A DNA stretch of 64,000 nt from assembly GCF_030512175.1 (NCBI RefSeq), contig NZ_JAULBL010000001.1:930001-994000 (forward strand). The letters run 5' to 3'. Position 1 is the stretch's first letter. Each line of letters begins with the position of its first letter. The stretch is from Paeniglutamicibacter sulfureus. GTDB taxonomy: Bacteria > Actinomycetota > Actinomycetes > Actinomycetales > Micrococcaceae. Below are positions 16,852-25,606 of this stretch, piece by piece. The notes below the pieces were generated by a model that was given only the letters and a program-made list of their open reading frames with translations, did no database searches and had not been told where the DNA came from. Position numbers and translations under genes: made by a program.

Positions 16852-18618
16852 ATGAAACATCATTCAAGCGACCAAAACCTGGAGGAGCGGGTGGGGGAAC
16901 CCGCATCATTGCCGCCGACCCAGGGCTGGGCGAGCGTTGACAAGACGGTCTTCGGCGTCTCAGCCGGACTCATTGTGGTGCTCATTCTGCTCGGCGTGTT
17001 CTTCACGGATGCCGTCGGGGACAGCGCAGCGGCGGCCCTGTCCTGGATCACCAATACTTTCGGCTGGCTGTTCATCCTGGGTGCCTCCGGATTCGTCGTC
17101 TTTTCCCTGGTTCTGGCCTTCGGCCGCTACGGACGGATCCCGCTTTCCAATGAAGGCGAAGCGACAGAATTCAGCACCCTCTCCTGGGTCGCCATGATGT
17201 TCAGCGCCGGCATGGGGATCGGGTTGATGTTCTACGGCGTGTACGAACCCGTCACCCATCTGGCTTCCCCGCCGCCCTTTGTCGACGTCGCGCCCGGCAG
17301 CCCGGAGGCCGCCAGCACTGCCATGGCCTACACGATGTTCCACTGGGGTCTGCATCCTTGGGCGATTTATTCCGTCGTCGGGCTGGCGCTGGCCTATTCC
17401 ACCTACCGGATGGGCCGCGGCAACCTGATGAGCGCCCCGTTCCAGTCCCTGTTCGGCAAGGAACGCATCGAAAAGAGGGGCTGGGGCAAGCCCATCGACA
17501 TCCTGGCCATCATCTGCACCAAATTCGGTACCGCCACCTCGCTCGGTCTCGGGTCGCTGCAAATCGCAGCGGGCCTCGCGCTGCTGCGCACCGGCGAGTT
17601 CGAGGAAGACCCCTCGGCCGCGGTGCCGATCATCGTGATCTGCGTGCTGACGGTCGGCGTGGTGCTCTCCGCCGCCAGCGGCATCTCCAAGGGCATTAAA
17701 TGGCTGAGCAACACCAATATGGTCCTGGCCGGAGTCCTGTTGGTGTTCGTTTTCGTGGCCGGCCCCACGCTCTTCATCCTGGATCTGCTGCCCTCTGCCA
17801 TCGGTGCCTACCTGACCGAGCTGGTCCCGATGAGTTTCCATTCGGCCGTCTTCGGCGGCAGTGACTGGCTGGCCAGCTGGACCATCTTCTACTGGGCCTG
17901 GTGGATCTCCTGGACCCCGTTTGTCGGCACTTTCATCGCCCGGATTTCCCGCGGTCGCACCATCCGGGAATTCGTCCTGGGCGTGCTGCTGGTGCCCACC
18001 GCCGTCAGCATGGTGTGGTTTGTCATCTTCGGCGGGGCCGGCATAAACCTGCAGCTGAACGGCGTGGACATCGCCGGCACCGGCAGCGAGGCGGCGGGGT
18101 TCTTCGCAGCCCTGCAGAACTATCCGTTCTTCATCGGGGCGGCGTTGGTGGTCATGGTTCTGACCGCCGTCTTCTTCATCAGCGGCGCCGACGCCGGCGC
18201 CCTGGTGCTGGGGACTTTGTCCACACGCGGCAGCAAGCACCCCTGGAAGCCGCTGGTGATCTTCTGGGCCGTCCTCACCGGCGCGGTGGCCGCGGTCCTG
18301 CTGGCCGTCGGCGGGCTCGCTGCCCTGCAGACTTTCACCATCCTGGCCGCCAGCCCGTTTGTGCTGATCATCATCGGGCTCTGCGTGGCACTGTACGCTG
18401 ACCTGCGCCGAGACCCGCTGCGCCAGCGCCGGCCCGGCCCGGTTCGCGGAGCGACGGGGCTGCAGGCAGCCGTCCCCTTCAGCGAGGCGGCCATGGCCGA
18501 GGCCGAGGCCGAAGAAGGTGCCGACCCCGCCGACGACGGAAGCGGGACAAAAGAAACACCTACGCCGCCCGCCGGTGGGAGCGAATTTGGGCCGGATTTG
18601 CCCAAGACGCCCCGTTGA
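16852..18618 (+). CDS. BCCT-family betaine/carnitine/choline transporter
   Basis: Secondary transporter of 588 residues with 12 membrane segments, importing compatible solutes such as glycine betaine, usually with sodium. The TM3 glycine stretch MFSAGMGIGLMFYGVYEP, the HWGLHPWAIYSVVGLALAY segment (TM4) and FYWAWWISWTPFVGTFIARISRGRTIREFV (in parts: WAWWISWTPF is the aromatic substrate box) are BCCT hallmarks. A short acidic C-terminal tail follows, where osmosensing resides in BetP. GAGGAG lies 5 nt upstream of the ATG. Single gene. Substrate is inferred; betaine or ectoine are most likely. Confidence 0.93.
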   Translation: MKHHSSDQNLEERVGEPASLPPTQGWASVDKTVFGVSAGLIVVLILLGVFFTDAVGDSAAAALSWITNTFGWLFILGASGFVVFSLVLAFGRYGRIPLSNEGEATEFSTLSWVAMMFSAGMGIGLMFYGVYEPVTHLASPPPFVDVAPGSPEAASTAMAYTMFHWGLHPWAIYSVVGLALAYSTYRMGRGNLMSAPFQSLFGKERIEKRGWGKPIDILAIICTKFGTATSLGLGSLQIAAGLALLRTGEFEEDPSAAVPIIVICVLTVGVVLSAASGISKGIKWLSNTNMVLAGVLLVFVFVAGPTLFILDLLPSAIGAYLTELVPMSFHSAVFGGSDWLASWTIFYWAWWISWTPFVGTFIARISRGRTIREFVLGVLLVPTAVSMVWFVIFGGAGINLQLNGVDIAGTGSEAAGFFAALQNYPFFIGAALVVMVLTAVFFISGADAGALVLGTLSTRGSKHPWKPLVIFWAVLTGAVAAVLLAVGGLAALQTFTILAASPFVLIIIGLCVALYADLRRDPLRQRRPGPVRGATGLQAAVPFSEAAMAEAEAEEGADPADDGSGTKETPTPPAGGSEFGPDLPKTPR

Positions 18619-19071
18619 ATCTCTTCCGACTCCGGTGAAGTCGCGCTTGGGAGCCGCGGTGCCGAATTGCTTCTCCGCCGGCCCGGTCCAGAATCGTCGA
18701 TCCACGCGCGCTTTGGTCTCAAAGTTGGCGCAGTACCTGCGGTAGTCGTCCGTCCAGGGCAGCTGTTCGGACCAGGGCAGCGAGAGTGACTCGGCCCGAT
18801 ACCGGTGGAAGTGCGAGGCCTCGTCGCATTCCAGGAACAGGCCCTCGTCATCGGCCAAGTCCCAGTCGCCGGCGGTGAAAACCCCACTGGCTTCTTCCAG
18901 TCCGCCGAGCTCTCGGAACAACTGCTCGAAGCCCTGCTGCCGGGCTTCCTCCAAAACGGCGGTTGTGGCTCGCGCGAAGCCCCGGTCTTTGGTTTTGCGG
19001 AGCGGAATGCCTGCATCCAGAAGGGACGCTTCGAATAATGTTGCCTTGGAATCCTTTCCCGCACGCTCATC
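18619..19071 (-). pseudogene. Decayed conserved hypothetical gene
   Basis: A minus-strand frame from 19071 reads SKATLFEASLLDAGIPLRKT, then DRGFARATTAVLEEARQQGF, GDWDLADDEGLFLECDEASH and LSLPWSEQLPWTDDYRRYCA. This is clearly protein-like, with acidic and aromatic composition, but an in-frame stop precedes it at 19072 and there is no ATG or GTG start. An ATG at 19070 is in another frame, suggesting a frameshift near the 5' end. The 3' part is lost: the frame runs into the antisense of the BCCT gene. It looks like the first ~150 residues of a larger protein of unknown function. Confidence 0.6.
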
Positions 19072-19121
19072 CTAGATCGCTCGCACCTGGTAATAGCGGA
19101 GGCTCGAGGCGCCTAAGGCTC

Positions 19122-19376
19122 CTAACGCACCTGCCGCTTCGGGGCGAGAACATACAGGGTGGTGAACAATGCGCCGAGCACCCCGAACGGCAAGGCAATC
19201 CACAGCAACTGGTCGGCTGGGGTGATAAAGGCGTTTTCGGTGGTTCCCCACAGGGCCGCGGCCACGGAGTAGGCCGACAAGGCGAAGCACAGGATGGACA
19301 GCACGAGCCAGCGCCGGCGAGGGCCCCGCTCCTTGCGGACGTTCGGCGCGGCTTGTGCTGCTGGGATCGGGTCCAA
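19122..19376 (-). CDS. Small membrane protein, two TM segments
   Basis: Protein of 84 residues. After a basic N-terminus (NVRKERGPRRR) there are two hydrophobic helices, WLVLSILCFALSAYSVAAAL and LLWIALPFGVLGALFTTLYV. The positive N-terminus predicts an N-in, C-in hairpin. The only usable start is TTG at 19376 (an in-frame stop is close upstream), with a weak ribosome site, so the start is uncertain. It lies 27 nt downstream of the larger membrane-protein gene and is probably co-transcribed. No family recognised. Confidence 0.5.
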   Translation of the reverse strand: MDPIPAAQAAPNVRKERGPRRRWLVLSILCFALSAYSVAAALWGTTENAFITPADQLLWIALPFGVLGALFTTLYVLAPKRQVR

Positions 19377-19403
19377 GGAAGTCTCGTTTCTGTTTGGTGG
19401 GCA

Positions 19404-19958
19404 TCAGTTGCGAGGATTGCAACGGGGTCCGTAGCGCCGGCCGAGGAACTTGGAGCGTTCGCCGGCGGTGGTGGACGGGTCGCGCGCATCCAGCCGTTTC
19501 AGATAGATTCGACCGACGATGAGTGAAACGAGGAACGTGGCTACAACGAAGGCACCTGCCCATACAAAGGACCCGACGGCCGCTTCGGTATCGAGTACCA
19601 CCGAGAACCCGGCCAGGGCGGCGGCCACGGCGGCGGCGCCACATGCCGAAGCAAATGCCTGCTCCCGGATGGTGACAGGTGAACATTTCGCGGACTGGAT
19701 GGCCATGGCGGTGATTGCCCCGGCCCCGGCAACGAGGCCGTAAAAGAGGCCCGCCACGGCACCGAAAAGCGTCCAGGTCGACATGATGCTCAGGTCGGCA
19801 CTCAACAGTTCGCTGTCCCAAAGTCCAGGCTCGGCCAAGTAGGGCGACACTGTCAGCACCCCACTCAGCGCCCCGCCGATCAACGCGCCGGACAAGGCCG
19901 CCAGTGCGAATACCGGCGCTATCAGTGTGGAGATGGATCGCGCGGAAGAATGTCCCAT
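19404..19958 (-). CDS. Hypothetical membrane protein, four TM segments
   Basis: Protein of 184 residues with hydrophobic segments at roughly 12-36, 61-86, 100-122 and 128-150, rich in Ala and Gly. It ends in a basic cytosolic tail (KRLDARDPSTTAGERSKFLG). I recognise no named domain. TACGAT lies 6 nt before the ATG, the leaderless pattern, which supports the start. It heads a two-gene unit with the small membrane protein downstream. Confidence 0.6.
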   Translation of the reverse strand: MGHSSARSISTLIAPVFALAALSGALIGGALSGVLTVSPYLAEPGLWDSELLSADLSIMSTWTLFGAVAGLFYGLVAGAGAITAMAIQSAKCSPVTIREQAFASACGAAAVAAALAGFSVVLDTEAAVGSFVWAGAFVVATFLVSLIVGRIYLKRLDARDPSTTAGERSKFLGRRYGPRCNPRN

Positions 19959-20053
19959 GACCTCATCGTATGCATAAAGCAGGATGAGAGAAGCACCTGT
20001 GCTTGCAAAGCGCCGCTGCCAGGACGTAGCTGTTCGTTAGCGCCTGCTCATGG

Positions 20054-20129
20054 TTGACCTGTTTACCAATAAACAAATCTTATCGGTTGTTTAATTGAAA
20101 TACGATAGGTTATCGGCTGTTTGAAATTG
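20054..20129. repeat. AT-rich tract with two imperfect direct repeats and a promoter-like match
   Basis: TTATCGGTTGTTTAATTG (20080-20097) recurs as TTATCGGCTGTTTGAAATTG (20110-20129) 30 nt later. Upstream TTGACC and TCTTAT are 18 nt apart and resemble a sigma-70 promoter on the plus strand. The base composition is unlike neighbouring DNA. Confidence 0.45.
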
Positions 20130-20442
20130 CTGGGGGAGCGGCCGTAGTTTCGTCTTAGTCTCGGTGCGGTCGCCTCCGAAAATCACTATCCGAAGTCCGG
20201 GATACGGACCGCCCTTCGCCCACGGCACACTTACCCAACCGAGGATCTGGGCAGGGCCGTCGACGCTGCTCGGGTTGGTCAAGGAATTGCACATACGCAG
20301 CCCGCAACTGCCTGATAAGCAACACAGCTTGAGGATTCCCGCCGATGACTGAGATCCACATGTACTTCAACTAAAAAAGGTGGCGCCGCCGGAAAGCTCC
20401 CTATATGATCTGTCGAACAACTGGATCATTATCGGGGGAATA
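20130..20442. other. Intergenic, no supported gene
   Basis: Frames of 60-70 codons exist on both strands, but none has a ribosome site or a recognisable product. It may be a long leader of the secreted-protein gene if the promoter-like site at 20054 is used. Confidence 0.45.
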
Positions 20443-22008
20443 TTGAGAAAAGCGCTTGCCACCCTGGCCTTGTCCGGGCTTTTGCTGTCCGGATTTACCG
20501 TTCCCCCTGCACCTCCGGCGTCCGCGGTGCCCCTCGGCCCGTCATCCGAGCAGGTCGACACCGATCACCAGATCAGCAACCTGACACTGCGGATCGCCAA
20601 CGACCCGCGGCTTCTGGCCATCGGCTACACCAACGATATCGCCCATGGCGGCGCCACGGTCACCGCCAACGCCACGGCCCCGGGCGCCGAGAGGATCGAA
20701 TACTTCTGGGTACCCGCCGGGCACGATGCCCCGACCCCAGACGCCCTGGACATGGGTGCGGTCATGACCCTTGACAGCGGGCTGTGGTTCGACAGGGCGC
20801 CGGTGACTATCTGGGCTCGGGCAACCTGGCCGGACGGGGAGATCCGGGAAAGCTCCACCCGGCTGGACACCGGCTACGTATCCGGCCAGGCGGCAACATT
20901 CAAGGCACCGGCATCGATCCGACCAGGAACCATGATTTCCGGTGACATCATCCAACTCGGCCCCCTGGCTAAGGCCGCCGCCGAACAAGGACATGTTTCG
21001 ATCGTTTGGCGGGCCCAGTCGAAGGCAAACCAGGGGAGGCTGTGGAACCAGGCGGCCAAGTTTGGCATGGGCCCCTTGGCCATCCAGCCCTCGTGGCGGG
21101 GAACCAGCCTGATCCTTCAAGTCTCCATCGAGTCGCCCGAGGGATGGAACATTGAGAGCTCGAGCATCCGCATCCCAATCGAGGATGTCGACCCGGCCCC
21201 GGTCAAGGTCAGCCTGCCGCCTTTCGCCATGGGCCTCCACCGATCCTTTGGCGCCAAGATCACCAATCTCCCCGCGGGCTCCATCCAGGAAGTACAGTGG
21301 ATCCACAACGGCAAGATCGCCCGCGACTTCACCGCCCATTTTGGACCCCATTTCGCTCCCGAAACGAACCTTCCCGGCGACACCCTGCAGGTCAAGGTTC
21401 GGTCGGTCTTTCCGGACGGGACAATCACGGCCCCGGCCGTGTCAAACAAGGTGGTGCTCTCCACTCCGGCGTTCAAGGCCCCGCCGACAACCTTGGTGGG
21501 ATCCCCCTTGGTCGGGCAGAAACTCACCGCCGTGCGGGGCGAAGGCTACGTGCCCCCGAAGGTCAAGGTCACCCGCCAATGGCTGCGCGATGGCAAGGCC
21601 ATCCCCGGGGCCACCGGAACCACCTACAAGCTTGGGCCGGCCGACGGCAACAAGAAGATCAGCGTCACCACCAGCTACAAGCCGTTCGACCGGGCCGCGG
21701 TGTCCTCCACGTCGCGGGCCACCGCAAAGGTCAAGCTGCTGCTCATGCGCATCGGAGTGGTGGAAACCGCCGGCACCGCGAAGCCCGGCAGGACACTCTC
21801 GGCGCGAACCGCCCACTGGCAGAAAGGTGCCGCCTTCGAGTACCAATGGTTGCGCGCCGGAAAGCCCATCAAGGGCGCCACCAAACCCAAATACACAGTG
21901 ACCAAGACGGATGCCGGCAAACGAATCGCCCTGAGAGCCACGGCGACCCTCCCGGGCTACAAGACGGTCGTGAAGTCCAGCCACTCAAAACTGGTGGCCA
22001 AAAGGTAG
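20443..22008 (+). CDS. Secreted repeat protein with Ig-like/cell-wall-associated repeats
   Basis: Exported protein of 521 residues. It begins with a signal peptide (LRKALATLALSGLLLSGFTV, cleavage near PASA). The middle is a beta-rich region with Trp-rich strands. From about residue 345 it contains two or more repeats of about 90 residues, of the type PLVGQKLTA...QWLRDGKAIPGATGTTYKL and KPGRTLSA...YQWLRAGKPIKGATKPKYTV, common in surface proteins of Arthrobacter and relatives. There is no sortase motif or catalytic signature. The start is probably TTG at 20443, 4 nt after GGGGG; a GTG 63 nt earlier would place the signal too far in. A role in adhesion or cell-wall binding is inferred from repeats only. 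Confidence 0.75.
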   Translation: MRKALATLALSGLLLSGFTVPPAPPASAVPLGPSSEQVDTDHQISNLTLRIANDPRLLAIGYTNDIAHGGATVTANATAPGAERIEYFWVPAGHDAPTPDALDMGAVMTLDSGLWFDRAPVTIWARATWPDGEIRESSTRLDTGYVSGQAATFKAPASIRPGTMISGDIIQLGPLAKAAAEQGHVSIVWRAQSKANQGRLWNQAAKFGMGPLAIQPSWRGTSLILQVSIESPEGWNIESSSIRIPIEDVDPAPVKVSLPPFAMGLHRSFGAKITNLPAGSIQEVQWIHNGKIARDFTAHFGPHFAPETNLPGDTLQVKVRSVFPDGTITAPAVSNKVVLSTPAFKAPPTTLVGSPLVGQKLTAVRGEGYVPPKVKVTRQWLRDGKAIPGATGTTYKLGPADGNKKISVTTSYKPFDRAAVSSTSRATAKVKLLLMRIGVVETAGTAKPGRTLSARTAHWQKGAAFEYQWLRAGKPIKGATKPKYTVTKTDAGKRIALRATATLPGYKTVVKSSHSKLVAKR

Positions 22009-22086
22009 GAATGCGGACGGTTTGCTCCGGCCGCGGCCAGTGCTTACACTTCCGGGATCACACCCGCAGCAACCGATGGATTTGCC

Positions 22087-22288
22087 ATGGCCCAGGATTA
22101 CGACGAAGTCCGCCCAGACGTAGCAGAGGTCTCGGACCAGGTCCTGAAGGACGTTCAGAAGATGGATGCCCCCCACGGCCAAGAGCGTCACCGCCGAACT
22201 GGATGAAACCGACCTTTCCGAGGGTGCGGAGCTTCCCGGTGCCATCGTGCTCGACGAACTGGTCGTCGAGGTGGTCCCCCAAAGCTGA
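22087..22288 (+). pseudogene. Frameshifted, truncated DUF4193 paralogue
   Basis: The first frame starts MAQDYDEVRPDVAEVSDQVL and dies at 22206. One base on, a second frame reads AKSVTAELDETDLSEGAELP and ends VVEVVPQS at 22288. Together they align with the intact DUF4193 protein at 52.3 kb (TDYDEVRPDVAEA, then NAPDARSVSRDLDEED, then TVTVVPQK). Removing one C from the C6 run at 22169-22174 restores DAPTAKSV in frame. Even repaired, it stops before the C-terminal CxxC...CxxC zinc-ribbon of the intact copy. This is therefore a decayed duplicate, or a homopolymer sequencing error in a short form. Confidence 0.75.
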
Positions 22289-22426
22289 CGACGGCCGACA
22301 GGCCAACTCAAGATAAGCACCTGAATTCCGCTGACAGATCGTAACTGTCTTTGACTGGTATCGTTCCGACAGCGGGACAATACTGGCTGGCCGCATAGAC
22401 ACAAAATTAGAGCAGGAGTTCTCCCA

Positions 22427-22645
22427 GTGATAGGGGTGCCGGTGCAGGGTGCTGGCTTACCCGAGGGATCGGTTGAGTGCGAGTACCGCAGAATCGTTCA
22501 GCTCACCACCATGAGCTCAACGTTGTCGGCCGGGTGCGAGTCCGCAAAACGGCCTCGACTCACCACCATTTTTGTGGACGTCCATTTTCAATCTGGACAG
22601 TTTCTGGCCTATTGGGGGCGGTCTCGGCGCCGATGGACTGTTTGA
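22427..22645 (+). CDS. Possible small hypothetical protein
   Basis: A 72-codon frame starts with GTG 8 nt after GCAGGAG, a good ribosome site. The product has no recognised domain and its composition is unremarkable. Other frames overlap it. I list it only because of the ribosome site; it may not be a gene. Confidence 0.2.
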   Translation: MIGVPVQGAGLPEGSVECEYRRIVQLTTMSSTLSAGCESAKRPRLTTIFVDVHFQSGQFLAYWGRSRRRWTV

Positions 22646-22656
22646 CAGCAAACAGA

Positions 22657-22699
22657 AGAACCGTTACTTCCCTTTCTTTGTAAGGAAAATAACGGTTCT
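22657..22699. terminator. Hairpin 3' of tRNA-Thr(TGT)
   Basis: AGAACCGTTA pairs with TAACGGTTCT; on the minus strand it lies 4 nt beyond the tRNA 3' end and is followed by a T-rich stretch (TCTGTTT). Confidence 0.5.
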
Positions 22700-22702
22700 C
22701 AG

Positions 22703-22779
22703 TGGAGCCCCCTGCCGGATTCGAACCGGCGACCCCCTGTTTACAAGACAGGTGCTCTGGCCAACTGAGCTAAGGGGGC
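22703..22779 (-). tRNA. tRNA-Thr(TGT)
   Basis: Read on the minus strand: acceptor GCCCCCT/AGGGGGC, D-arm AGCTCAGTTGGCCAGAGC, and anticodon loop CTTGTAA giving TGT (decodes ACA). The T-arm is CCGGTTCGAATCCGG, the discriminator U, and CCA is encoded. Confidence 0.95.
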
Positions 22780-22952
22780 GGACTGCCCGGGGTCGATAAA
22801 TCATGACCCAAGTGCAGGAACTAGCGTAGCCGACAATGCCCCGCAGCAGGAAACGGGATGCCGACCGCCCATCGAACCGGTGCCCGGGGTTGGGCGGTTC
22901 ACCAGCATGTGGTTAACCGTCCAACCCCGGCAAAGGTCCGGTGTATGGCTTT

Positions 22953-23816
22953 TTACTTGTTGGCAGCGATTGCTGCGTTGACGACGGAAACGAAGTCCGG
23001 CTCGGCGTTCGCATCCCAGTACTTGCCCTGGATGAAGACGCTCGGGGTTCCGCCGATGGAATCCACGCGGGAAGCCTCGTCGGTGAACTTCACGAACGAA
23101 CGGAAGGTCCCGTCTTCGATGCAGCTGGAGACATCCGCGCCGTTGTCCTTGGCGAGCTGGGCCAGTTCCGCATTCTTCATTTCACCCTGTGCATGGTGGG
23201 CGAACAGGCCCTTGGCGAACGGCAGGTACGAGGCCGGGGCTTGGTCCGCTACGCAGGCAAGCGCGTTGGCGCCACGTGAAGAGTAGTTGGTCGGCGATCC
23301 GCCATCGAGGTACGCCACGTTGCGGTACTCGACCTGCACGTCGCCGGCTGCAAGCCAGGTGCTGATCTGGTCGGCATACTGCTCTTCGAAGCTGGCACAG
23401 TGCACGCAGTTAACGTCCACGTAGATCAACAAGTTGACCGGCTCGCCCTTGGGAGCGGCTTCCGCATCGCGCGGCGCAGGAGCCTTCGCCTCGGTCGGCT
23501 TGGTGCCGGCCTGGGTGACGTCCACCGTCAAACCGGAGGTGCCGGCCACGGTCGTATCCGAGGTGAGCGTAATGCCACCGGCTTCATTGCCGCCCTTGGG
23601 CACGGCACCGGAATCGGCTACCTTGCCGGCGTTGTTCTGCAGGACGATGCCAACGATCAACGCAATCACGGCGAGCACGGCCACCAGCACGCCAAGTTTG
23701 ATAAACAGTGACTTGCGCTTGTCAGCGGCTTCCTGGGCGACACGCATGGACTGTGCCTGCTCTCGCGCGCTTGCTGTCCGTTCGGCCTTGCTCGGCCGCT
23801 GGCTATTGGATGCCAT
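22953..23816 (-). CDS. Membrane-anchored DsbA-like thiol oxidoreductase
   Basis: Protein of 287 residues with a basic cytosolic N-terminus, one TM anchor (about residues 37-60), a linker, and an extracytoplasmic thioredoxin fold with a DsbA-type helical insertion. The active site is CVHC at residues 137-140 (IYVDVNCVHCASFEEQYADQ), and the cis-Pro loop is GGTPSVFIQG. This fits actinobacterial DsbA/MdbA-like enzymes that oxidise secreted proteins. The CxHC motif favours an oxidase. Two more cysteines (ALACVAD, SSCIEDG) may form a structural disulfide. It is divergent from otsA, with no DsbB or VKOR gene adjacent. Confidence 0.88.
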   Translation of the reverse strand: MASNSQRPSKAERTASAREQAQSMRVAQEAADKRKSLFIKLGVLVAVLAVIALIVGIVLQNNAGKVADSGAVPKGGNEAGGITLTSDTTVAGTSGLTVDVTQAGTKPTEAKAPAPRDAEAAPKGEPVNLLIYVDVNCVHCASFEEQYADQISTWLAAGDVQVEYRNVAYLDGGSPTNYSSRGANALACVADQAPASYLPFAKGLFAHHAQGEMKNAELAQLAKDNGADVSSCIEDGTFRSFVKFTDEASRVDSIGGTPSVFIQGKYWDANAEPDFVSVVNAAIAANK

Positions 23817-23968
23817 AGGTCAAAACGTCCTTTAAGTTTGGTTTGGTACTCCCCCGACCCAACCAGTTTAGGGTAAGTCGGCGGCGTAGCTTAGCGCCAT
23901 GGTGTCGCTTACATCACGAGCTTCCCCTAAGCTCAACATTAATCTTGAGCAAGAAATGGAGGGTCAAC

Positions 23969-25444
23969 ATGCAAGCGGATTTCGAAATTGAACATGCATC
24001 CGGTAGCGACAAACCAAGCTACGACTTCATCGTGGTGGCCAATCGACTGCCGGTGGACCGCGTACAGGGCGAAGACGGCGAGCTGTCGTGGCGGCGTTCC
24101 CCCGGAGGGCTGGTGACGGCAATTGCTCCGGTCATGCAGGAATCAGACGGAGCCTGGGTTGGCTGGCACGGAGCCACCGACGAAGAACTGGAACCCTTTG
24201 AAAACGACGGAATCCACTTGATCCCCGTTCCGCTTGAAGAGTGCGATCTGGAGTTGTATTACGAGGGGTTCTCCAACTCAACGCTCTGGCCGCTGTACCA
24301 CGATGTCATCGTGCCCCCTGAATTCCACCGTACGTGGTGGGACAACTACAAGAAGGTCAACAAGCGCTTCGCCGAAGCCACCGCAAGCGTCGCCAAGCCG
24401 GGCGCCACGGTATGGGTACAGGATTACCAATTGCAGCTGGTGCCCAAGCTACTGCGTGAGGCCCGTCCGGACTTGCGCATCGGGTTCTTCAACCACATTC
24501 CTTTCCCGTCCCCCGGAATCTTCTCCCAGCTGCCCTGGCGCAGGCAGATCCTCGAGGGTCTGGCAGGAGCCGACGTGGTGGGCTTCCAACGGACCGCCGA
24601 TGCCAGCAACTTCCTGCGCTGCATGCGCCGCTTCACCGACCGCACCGTCAAGGGCTCCTTGGCGATCCCGCCGGCATCGCCCGGGGAGAGCGGATCCACC
24701 GGCAACATCTGTCGTGCCGAAGCGCACCCCATCTCCATCGACACCCAGCAGGTAGCCGAGCTGGCGCACGATCCCGAGATCATGGCTCGGGCAAAACAGA
24801 TCCGACAAGAACTGGGCAACCCGAAGACCATCATGCTGGGGGTTGACCGGCTCGACTACACCAAGGGCATCCGGCACCGACTCAAGGCCTATGGCGAGCT
24901 TTTGGCCGACGGAGAGATCCACGTCGGCGAGGCCTGCATGGTGCAGGTCGCGAGCCCCAGCCGCGAGAATGTCGAGCGCTACCAGCAGCTCAAGGACCAG
25001 GTTGAGCTCATGGTCGGCAACCTCAACGGCGAGCACGACACCATGGAACATACAGCAATCCGTTACCTGCACCATTCCTACCCGCTGCGGGAAATGATTG
25101 CCCTCTACCTGGCGGCGGACATCATGCTGGTGACCTCGCTGCGTGACGGAATGAACTTGGTGGCCAAGGAATTCGTGGCTGCACACACCGATGACACCGG
25201 GATGCTGGTGCTTTCCGAATTCACCGGTGCCGCCGACCAACTCACCCAGGCCGTCCTGGTGAACCCCCACGACATCGACGGGATGAAATCCGGGATCATG
25301 CGCGCGTTGCGCATGGATCCGCAGGACTCGGCCCGGCGGATGCGACGCATGCGTCGTCATCTGCGCGACCACGATGTGGCCACGTGGTCCCAGACGTTCC
25401 TTTCCTCGCTGGCCCAGCCTTTGCCGGTTGACACCCTGGTCTAG
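23969..25444 (+). CDS. otsA: Trehalose-6-phosphate synthase
   Basis: GT20 glycosyltransferase of 491 residues that joins glucose from UDP- or ADP-glucose to glucose 6-phosphate. Diagnostic segments are IVVANRLPVDR at the N-terminus, WVQDYQLQLVPKLLRE, FFNHIPFPSPGIFSQLPWR, GVDRLDYTKGIRHRLKAY and the donor-site TSLRDGMNLVAKEFVAA. All expected residues appear intact. The ATG at 23969 has GGAGGG 5 nt upstream, which decides the start over in-frame codons further upstream. The phosphatase gene otsB follows after 162 nt containing a long hairpin. The product trehalose is a stress protectant and storage sugar. Confidence 0.96.
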   Translation: MQADFEIEHASGSDKPSYDFIVVANRLPVDRVQGEDGELSWRRSPGGLVTAIAPVMQESDGAWVGWHGATDEELEPFENDGIHLIPVPLEECDLELYYEGFSNSTLWPLYHDVIVPPEFHRTWWDNYKKVNKRFAEATASVAKPGATVWVQDYQLQLVPKLLREARPDLRIGFFNHIPFPSPGIFSQLPWRRQILEGLAGADVVGFQRTADASNFLRCMRRFTDRTVKGSLAIPPASPGESGSTGNICRAEAHPISIDTQQVAELAHDPEIMARAKQIRQELGNPKTIMLGVDRLDYTKGIRHRLKAYGELLADGEIHVGEACMVQVASPSRENVERYQQLKDQVELMVGNLNGEHDTMEHTAIRYLHHSYPLREMIALYLAADIMLVTSLRDGMNLVAKEFVAAHTDDTGMLVLSEFTGAADQLTQAVLVNPHDIDGMKSGIMRALRMDPQDSARRMRRMRRHLRDHDVATWSQTFLSSLAQPLPVDTLV

Positions 25445-25460
25445 GCCGATTCGTGTTGCG

Positions 25461-25504
25461 GCGCGGATGCAAAGGGGGAAGATCGTCCCCCTTTGCATCC
25501 GCGC
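25461..25504. terminator. Long hairpin between otsA and otsB
   Basis: A 19-bp perfect stem (25461-25479 with 25486-25504) and 6-nt loop AGATCG. No U-tract follows. It lies inside an apparent operon, so it may attenuate transcription or stabilise the otsA 3' end. Confidence 0.65.
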
Positions 25505-25606
25505 ATGACATTTTGATGTTTGGTCTAGGGTCGAGCCGGTGACCTGCCTTGACCCAAGTTTCCGCTTTTACCCGCCCCGAACGCCTGAAGGATCCACCGG
25601 ACACCC

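Noticed and set aside
16960-18954. Very long minus-strand frame antisense to the BCCT gene.
   Set aside because: Shadow of the BCCT coding strand; only its upstream end (after 18619) reads like protein and is annotated as a pseudogene.
22490-22570. Repeated CTCACCACCAT (twice).
   Set aside because: Two 11-nt copies about 60 nt apart with no further structure; likely chance.
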